The notes beneath the pieces were generated by a model that was given only the letters and a program-made list of their open reading frames with translations, ran no database searches and was not told the origin of the DNA. Below are positions 42,993 through 47,407 of a DNA stretch of 47,407 nt, one piece after another. The position numbers and the translations under genes were made by a program. This DNA comes from Candidatus Gastranaerophilales bacterium. Lineage in GTDB: Bacteria; Cyanobacteriota; Vampirovibrionia; Gastranaerophilales; Gastranaerophilaceae. The first letter of the stretch is position 1, and each line of letters starts with the position of its first letter. The stretch spans positions 1 through 47,407 of the forward strand of contig CANPZN010000005.1 in the NCBI GenBank assembly GCA_947588785.1, in the 5' to 3' direction.

Positions 42993-43913
42993 TTATTTTT
43001 TTATCGAATTGCTTCCACCTACAATTTCAGTTATTTCTTGCGTTATCATTGCTTGTCTTACTTTATTATATTCAACTGTAAGCTTTTGTATCATTTCATC
43101 TGCATTATTACAAGCTGCAGACATTGCGGTCATTCTTGAGGCAAGTTCACTTGCTATTGATTCCAGCATTGCTTGAAAAATTATACTTGATATAAATAAA
43201 GGTACTAATTCCGATAATAATGCTGACTGGCTTGGTTCTATTTCCATATCGGAAAATTCTTCTTCTGTAAAATCACTTTTAATTTCATCCAGAGGTAAAA
43301 TATCCCATTTCTCAACTGAGTATGACATCATATTTCTGAATCTTGTTGTTATAATTTCCATAGAATCAATATCACCATTAATAAATACTCTTGCCATATC
43401 TCCTGCAACTAGTCTTGCTTGTGATGATGTCGGATTTTCATTAAATGTTAAATAAGTGTTTATTATTTTGAAATCTTTTTCTTCCGCTAATCGTTTTAAT
43501 GAGTTATATCCTTTTTGTCCGACGATAAATAGTTTGCAACTTATACCTTTTTCTTTATATTCTTCTATTGTTTTTATTGTATGTCTAACTACATTGGCAT
43601 TAAACGCTCCGGATAATCCTTTGTTTGATGTTATAACAAGTAAACCGATATTTTTTATGGGGCGTTCTTTTAATAATATCGGATAATTGTTTAATGGTTC
43701 TTTAAAATTCATTTGCTTAGATTCAATTTCATTTACGGATTTTAATAATCTGTAAAATACTTTTTCTAATTCAAAAGTAAATGGTCTTGAGGCTTTTACT
43801 TTATTTTCAAACTTTTTTACTTTTGCCGATGCAACCATTTTCATTGCACGTGTTATTTTTTGTGTGCTTACTATTGAATTTATTCTGGTTCTTATTTTTT
43901 TTAGATTTGCCAT
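42993..43913 (-). CDS. atpG: ATP synthase gamma subunit
   Basis: Central rotating shaft of F1. The 306-residue product opens with the family helix KKIRTRINSIVSTQKITRAMKMVA and ends with the matching C-terminal helix NNADEMIQKLTVEYNKVRQAMITQEITEIVGG (conserved RQA.IT.E), which form the coiled coil in the alpha-beta core. The middle domain has LVITSNKGLSGAFNANV. The 35-residue insertion typical of photosynthetic cyanobacteria and chloroplasts is not evident from the length. It lies ten bases after atpA. No atpD (beta) or atpC (epsilon) follows; instead the AsmA-like gene does. Confidence 0.96.
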   Translation of the reverse strand: MANLKKIRTRINSIVSTQKITRAMKMVASAKVKKFENKVKASRPFTFELEKVFYRLLKSVNEIESKQMNFKEPLNNYPILLKERPIKNIGLLVITSNKGLSGAFNANVVRHTIKTIEEYKEKGISCKLFIVGQKGYNSLKRLAEEKDFKIINTYLTFNENPTSSQARLVAGDMARVFINGDIDSMEIITTRFRNMMSYSVEKWDILPLDEIKSDFTEEEFSDMEIEPSQSALLSELVPLFISSIIFQAMLESIASELASRMTAMSAACNNADEMIQKLTVEYNKVRQAMITQEITEIVGGSNSIKK

Positions 43914-43923
43914 TTTTTACCTG

Positions 43924-45441
43924 TTATTTAAAAAAATTAGTTTTGTAATTATTTAATTTTTCTTTTAATGATTTCATATCTTCTTCAGAAAGTTTATCTC
44001 CTTTATTCAATCTTTCTGATAAGTCCTTCATATTTGCATTAAAGAAGTCAAACCAACCTGTTTTAAATTCTTTTATTTTAGAATTGTCTATATCATCTAA
44101 GAAACCCTCATTTGCCGCAAATAAAATACTGATTTGTTGTGCAACACTTAACGGTGAATATTGAGGTTGTTTTAAAACTTCGGTTAACTTTTGACCTCTT
44201 GTTAATTGGTCTTTTGTCGCTTTATCTAAATCGCTTGCAAATTGAGCAAATGCTTCAAGTTCTCTGAATTGTGCTAAATCCAATCTCAATTTCCCGGCAA
44301 CTTGCTTAATTCCTTTTGTCTGGGCAGCTCCTCCTACACGTGAAACAGATATTCCTGCATTTATAGCCGGTCTTGTTCCTGCATTAAAAAGATTTGATTC
44401 CAAAAATATTTGTCCGTCTGTTATTGATATTACATTTGTTGGTATATATGCTGAAACGTCACCCGCTTGTGTCTCAATTATCGGAAGTGCTGTAATACTT
44501 CCGCCGCCTAAACTGTCATTTAGTTTACACGCTCTCTCTAATAATCTTGAATGTAGGTAAAATACATCACCAGGATATGCTTCACGACCAGACGGTCTTT
44601 TTAAAAGCAGACTCATTGCTCTATATGCCTGAGCATGTTTTGATAAATCATCATATATTATTAAACAGTGTTTACCTTCTTCCATAAATTCTTCAGCTAT
44701 TGCACACCCGGCAAATGGTGCTATATACTGCATCGGAGCAGATTCATTCGCAGGTGCTGATACGATTATTGTATATTCCATTGCACCGTAATTCTCAAGT
44801 GTTTTTGCCAATTGGGCAACGGTTGATGTCTTTTGACCTATAGCTACATATATACATATAACATCTTTACCTTTTTGATTTATGATTGTATCTATTGCAA
44901 TTGCCGTCTTCCCTGTTTGACGATCTCCTATAATTAATTCTCTTTGTCCTCTGCCTATCGGAGTTAAAGCATCTATGGCGGTTAAACCTGTTTGTAACGG
45001 CTCACATACTGATTTTCTTGTTACTATTCCGGGGGCTACTCTTTCAATTGCCCTTGTCTTATCGTAATGTATTTCTCCATTGCCATCTATTGCAGCTCCT
45101 GTCGGGTCAATTATTCTTCCTAATAATCCGCTTCCAACCGGTACTGATGCAATCCTTCCCGTTGTCTTGACTGTCATTCCTTCTTTTATATGAGTATAAT
45201 CACCTAAAATAACTACGCCTACATTATCTTCTTCAAGGTTTAGTACAATTCCCAGTGTTCCTTTTCCGTCTTGAAATTCTACTAATTCCGATGACATTGC
45301 ATCACTCAAGCCGTATATTCTGGAAATACCATCTGCTACTTCCAATACACTTCCTACATTATTTATTTCAAGTTTTGTTTCATAATTCTTTAATTTGTCT
45401 TTTATTATTGAAGTAATTTCATCAGGATTAATCACTGCCAT
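43924..45441 (-). CDS. atpA: ATP synthase alpha subunit
   Basis: Non-catalytic nucleotide-binding subunit of F1. The 505-residue protein has Walker [14 protein letters not shown] near residue 170, [15 protein letters not shown], the [20 protein letters not shown] region, the arginine finger in [11 protein letters not shown] and the DELSEED-like C-terminal helices. It starts inside the last codons of atpH (overlap 14 bases). Confidence 0.98.
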   Translation of the reverse strand: MAVINPDEITSIIKDKLKNYETKLEINNVGSVLEVADGISRIYGLSDAMSSELVEFQDGKGTLGIVLNLEEDNVGVVILGDYTHIKEGMTVKTTGRIASVPVGSGLLGRIIDPTGAAIDGNGEIHYDKTRAIERVAPGIVTRKSVCEPLQTGLTAIDALTPIGRGQRELIIGDRQTGKTAIAIDTIINQKGKDVICIYVAIGQKTSTVAQLAKTLENYGAMEYTIIVSAPANESAPMQYIAPFAGCAIAEEFMEEGKHCLIIYDDLSKHAQAYRAMSLLLKRPSGREAYPGDVFYLHSRLLERACKLNDSLGGGSITALPIIETQAGDVSAYIPTNVISITDGQIFLESNLFNAGTRPAINAGISVSRVGGAAQTKGIKQVAGKLRLDLAQFRELEAFAQFASDLDKATKDQLTRGQKLTEVLKQPQYSPLSVAQQISILFAANEGFLDDIDNSKIKEFKTGWFDFFNANMKDLSERLNKGDKLSEEDMKSLKEKLNNYKTNFFK

Positions 45442-46000
45442 ATTTATTTCCTTTTATTAATTGTTTTTTCATATTCTCAAACTTTGTTTTTATACTGCAA
45501 TCAATTGTTTTATCTTCTATTTCTATTATGATACCGCCTATTATTTCCTTATCTATTTGATATGCAGGTATTACTTTTTTTGATAATTTATCTTCTAATT
45601 TCTCATTTAATTTATTTTTTTGTATTTCATTTAATTCTACTGCAGATATTATTATTGGTTTAATTATATTATTCTCTGTATTATAAATTTTAGCATATTG
45701 ATTAAGTATTTCCTTTAAAATATTTAATCTGTTGTTATCTGTTAATAAGTATAAAAATTCTAATGTTAATTTGTCTGTGTGTATCGAAAAAAGTTTTGTT
45801 ATTACTTCTTTCTTATCTTCATTTTTTATTAAAGGACTTGTTAAAAAATCATTTAATTGTTGATTTGCACTTATTGTTTCATTTATAAATAAAAGATCAT
45901 TATATATTTGTTCCTGTTTATTATTACTTTTTGCCATTTCATAATAAGCATTTGAATATTTTTTTGCTATTTTGATATTTTTTACATCACCTGTTATCAT
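45428..46000 (-). CDS. atpH: ATP synthase delta subunit
   Basis: Stator link between F1 and the b-type stalk. The 190-residue product has an N-terminal helical domain ([36 protein letters not shown]) and the C-terminal signature region [20 protein letters not shown] followed by [17 protein letters not shown]. It is the usual poorly conserved subunit and is recognised as much by position between b and alpha as by sequence. The ATG overlaps the atpF stop by four bases, giving translational coupling. Confidence 0.93.
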   Translation of the reverse strand: MITGDVKNIKIAKKYSNAYYEMAKSNNKQEQIYNDLLFINETISANQQLNDFLTSPLIKNEDKKEVITKLFSIHTDKLTLEFLYLLTDNNRLNILKEILNQYAKIYNTENNIIKPIIISAVELNEIQKNKLNEKLEDKLSKKVIPAYQIDKEIIGGIIIEIEDKTIDCSIKTKFENMKKQLIKGNKYGSD

Positions 46001-46494
46001 AAATCAATCCTATCAAGTTCATTTATAGCTTCATAAATGTATTTATCATGAAGGTCTCTATTGTTTTCCAACTGATTAATTGCATTTTCTTCAGCTAAAT
46101 TTATTGATGTTTCGCTTAAAATGAGTGTTAATTTTGATTTGAATTTCTTTGTTTCAAGGTTTAAAATTCGATTTGTGTTATTATCTATATCTGACATTTT
46201 TTCTTCTAACTCATTTTCGAGCTTTTGTGATATATTTTCCACATTATTTTTTGCACTTTTTTTAATTTCATCAGTTTCCTGAGGCAACTTCTTTATTTTA
46301 TTTTTTATTTCATTTAATTCATTTTCGGAGATGTTTTTTTCATTTGATGATTCTTCAACAAAGTCTGTAATATTATTCCTGATTTTTTCAAGTTTTTGTT
46401 TAAGATTTATTTTGTATATCAGAAATATTATAATACCAAGTACTATAACAAAATTTAATAAGTTAGACTCTAAAATTATATGGATTATATTCAT
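45997..46494 (-). CDS. atpF: ATP synthase b subunit
   Basis: Peripheral stalk subunit of F0. A single membrane helix lies at residues 9-28 (NLLNFVIVLGIIIFLIYKI) and is followed by a long charged helix rich in Lys, Glu and Asn up to residue 165. The sequence is strongly diverged, but length, topology and position (between b' and delta) fit b. Together with the next gene upstream it forms a two-gene b/b' stalk. Confidence 0.88.
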   Translation of the reverse strand: MNIIHIILESNLLNFVIVLGIIIFLIYKINLKQKLEKIRNNITDFVEESSNEKNISENELNEIKNKIKKLPQETDEIKKSAKNNVENISQKLENELEEKMSDIDNNTNRILNLETKKFKSKLTLILSETSINLAEENAINQLENNRDLHDKYIYEAINELDRIDL

Positions 46495-46504
46495 CTTAAC
46501 GACC

Positions 46505-46966
46505 TTATTGCTCTTTTATTTGAGATTTGTCAATATTATTGATATTAACAGAATCTCCGAGAATTTTTAAAGATATAATTTTTGCCATATCAACTACATT
46601 ATCTTTTAATGTTTCTTTTGCTTCGAGGGCGGATTTTTTCATGTTATCTCTCTCTTCAGATACGGCTTTAAATTTGTCATCTTTATATTTTGCAATTTTT
46701 TTTAATTGTTCTTCTTTTAATTTTTTAGAATTTTCTGCAATCAATCCCCTTGCTTCATCTCTTGATTTTTCGAGTTCAATTTCCCTATACTGAATTTGTT
46801 TTTTTGTTTCATCTTTGTTTAATTTAGCCTGATTATAATTTTGTTCAACAAAAAGCTGTCGTTCTTTCATTATTTTTAGAACAGGCCCATAAAAAATCTT
46901 GTTCATTATGAAAACGAATAAAATAAAACTTATTAAAGATATAAGAAAAGTTGCATCAAGTTCCAT
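46505..46966 (-). CDS. atpF': ATP synthase b' subunit
   Basis: Second, distinct b-type stalk subunit (called AtpG in cyanobacteria). The 153-residue protein has a membrane helix at about 7-26 and the b' landmark NKIFYGPVLKIMKERQLFVE directly after it, then a continuous charged helix. A b' gene just before b is characteristic of cyanobacteria, chloroplasts and some other phototrophs and their relatives. It lies eight bases after atpE. Confidence 0.9.
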   Translation of the reverse strand: MELDATFLISLISFILFVFIMNKIFYGPVLKIMKERQLFVEQNYNQAKLNKDETKKQIQYREIELEKSRDEARGLIAENSKKLKEEQLKKIAKYKDDKFKAVSEERDNMKKSALEAKETLKDNVVDMAKIISLKILGDSVNINNIDKSQIKEQ

Positions 46967-46974
46967 AATTATTC

Positions 46975-47214
46975 CTATTTAAAAGAAAGTATTAATGCGA
47001 TTAACAAACCGTATATACCGCAGGCTTCAGCAAGAGCCGCACCAAGAATAAATTTTGATTGTAAGTTTTCAATCAATTCCGGCTGACGTGATGCACCTTC
47101 CATGAACCCTTTTGTTGCAATACCAAGACCGATACCTGCTCCCATTGCTGCAAGTCCTACCGCAAGCCCTGCACCTATGTAAATCATATCGGATACTGTT
47201 TTTACTGATTCCAT
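46975..47214 (-). CDS. atpE: ATP synthase c subunit
   Basis: Proteolipid forming the rotor ring. The 79-residue hairpin has two helices and the polar loop GASRQPE. The ion-carrying Glu is in LAEACGIYG near residue 62. The residues after it are Ala-Cys rather than Ser-Thr, and no Gln is present at the equivalent first-helix site (GLGIATKGF). The Na+ ligand set is thus absent and proton coupling is favoured. A perfect ribosome site (AAAGGAG) precedes the ATG. It follows atpB by 16 bases. Confidence 0.97.
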   Translation of the reverse strand: MESVKTVSDMIYIGAGLAVGLAAMGAGIGLGIATKGFMEGASRQPELIENLQSKFILGAALAEACGIYGLLIALILSFK

Positions 47215-47230
47215 TTTTATCTCCTTTTCT

Positions 47231-47407
47231 TTATTGTTCTTCTGCTACTGCTGTTGAAATATATGCTATAGACAGCATCATAAATACAAATGCTTGCAAG
47301 AATGCTATAGCAAACATACTTACCATAACCATTACAAGAATTTCTCCTGCTAAAATATTCGCAAAAAGACGAACTGCTAAACTTAACGGACGTGTAATCA
47401 TTTCTAA
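47231..47407 (-). CDS. atpB: ATP synthase a subunit (partial, C-terminal end)
   Basis: The last 58 codons of the proton-channel subunit, cut by the right window edge. The essential Arg lies in TRPLSLAVRLFANILAGE near the start of the fragment, followed by the last membrane helix (MFAIAFLQAFVFMMLSIAYI) and the end TAVAEEQ. The frame is open from the edge to the stop at 47231-47233. It belongs to the operon with atpE downstream. Confidence 0.95.
   Translation of the reverse strand, partial: LEMITRPLSLAVRLFANILAGEILVMVMVSMFAIAFLQAFVFMMLSIAYISTAVAEEQ

Overview
The window is AT-rich bacterial chromosome using the standard bacterial code (TGA, TAA and TAG all act as stops). It points to a Gram-negative-type member of the Cyanobacteria/Melainabacteria lineage, most likely a non-photosynthetic, gut-type Melainabacterium (Gastranaerophilales-like). 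The main argument is the ATP synthase operon. On the minus strand it runs a, c, b', b, delta, alpha, gamma, with two different b-type subunits and no beta/epsilon genes after gamma, which is the classic cyanobacterial arrangement. KdsA (KDO synthesis), an AsmA-like protein and exported proteins indicate an outer membrane. asd and dapA, with an aminotransferase that could be a DapL-type enzyme, indicate diaminopimelate synthesis. No photosynthesis gene is present. The lineage is an inference.

Layout. (1) 0.2-8.4 kb, plus strand: a tight run of serS, tmk, a small two-repeat protein, folE2, a PLP aminotransferase and hisH, then two radical SAM genes. The second is fused in frame to a complete MATE-type exporter. 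(2) 8.5-13.0 kb, plus: pyrH, frr, cdsA, rnc, rpe and a short nagA-like gene. (3) 13.0-21.2 kb: a small MerR-like regulator divergent from manC, then ftsH, a membrane protein, uvrB (minus) and a TPR protein. (4) 21.2-26.2 kb: tRNA-Ala with a terminator, kdsA, then dapA, asd and a 2-hydroxyacid dehydrogenase. These are separated by unusually long spacers that carry degenerate copies of a repeat family, C11/G10 homopolymers and a candidate small RNA. (5) 26.3-32.9 kb, minus: grpE, dnaJ, a beta-propeller-like exported protein, an O-methyltransferase, nadK and recN. (6) 33.0-36.9 kb: a GNAT-like protein and a minus-strand cluster of a frameshifted diguanylate-cyclase-like gene followed by two more radical SAM genes. 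(7) 37.0-47.4 kb: an anchored serine hydrolase and a DAACS-type symporter (plus), then on the minus strand a very large AsmA-like protein at the end of the ATP synthase operon.

The least explained material is the set of radical SAM genes. Three paralogues (5.1, 6.1 and 34.0 kb) share a roughly 100-residue Cys-rich N-terminal region ahead of the CxxxCxxC motif. One carries a MATE transporter on the same polypeptide, and a fourth, SPASM-like radical SAM gene sits beside the third paralogue. This suggests a make-and-export or modify-and-export system for an unknown small molecule or envelope component. The second most interesting item is the repeat family, several copies of which begin just after a stop codon and run in the direction of the preceding gene.

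Third-position base use differs by strand and position. Plus genes in the left part end codons mostly in A, whereas plus genes right of about 20 kb end them mostly in T. This fits a switch of replication strand near 17-20 kb. All functional names come from reading motifs and overall family resemblance; no database search was run.
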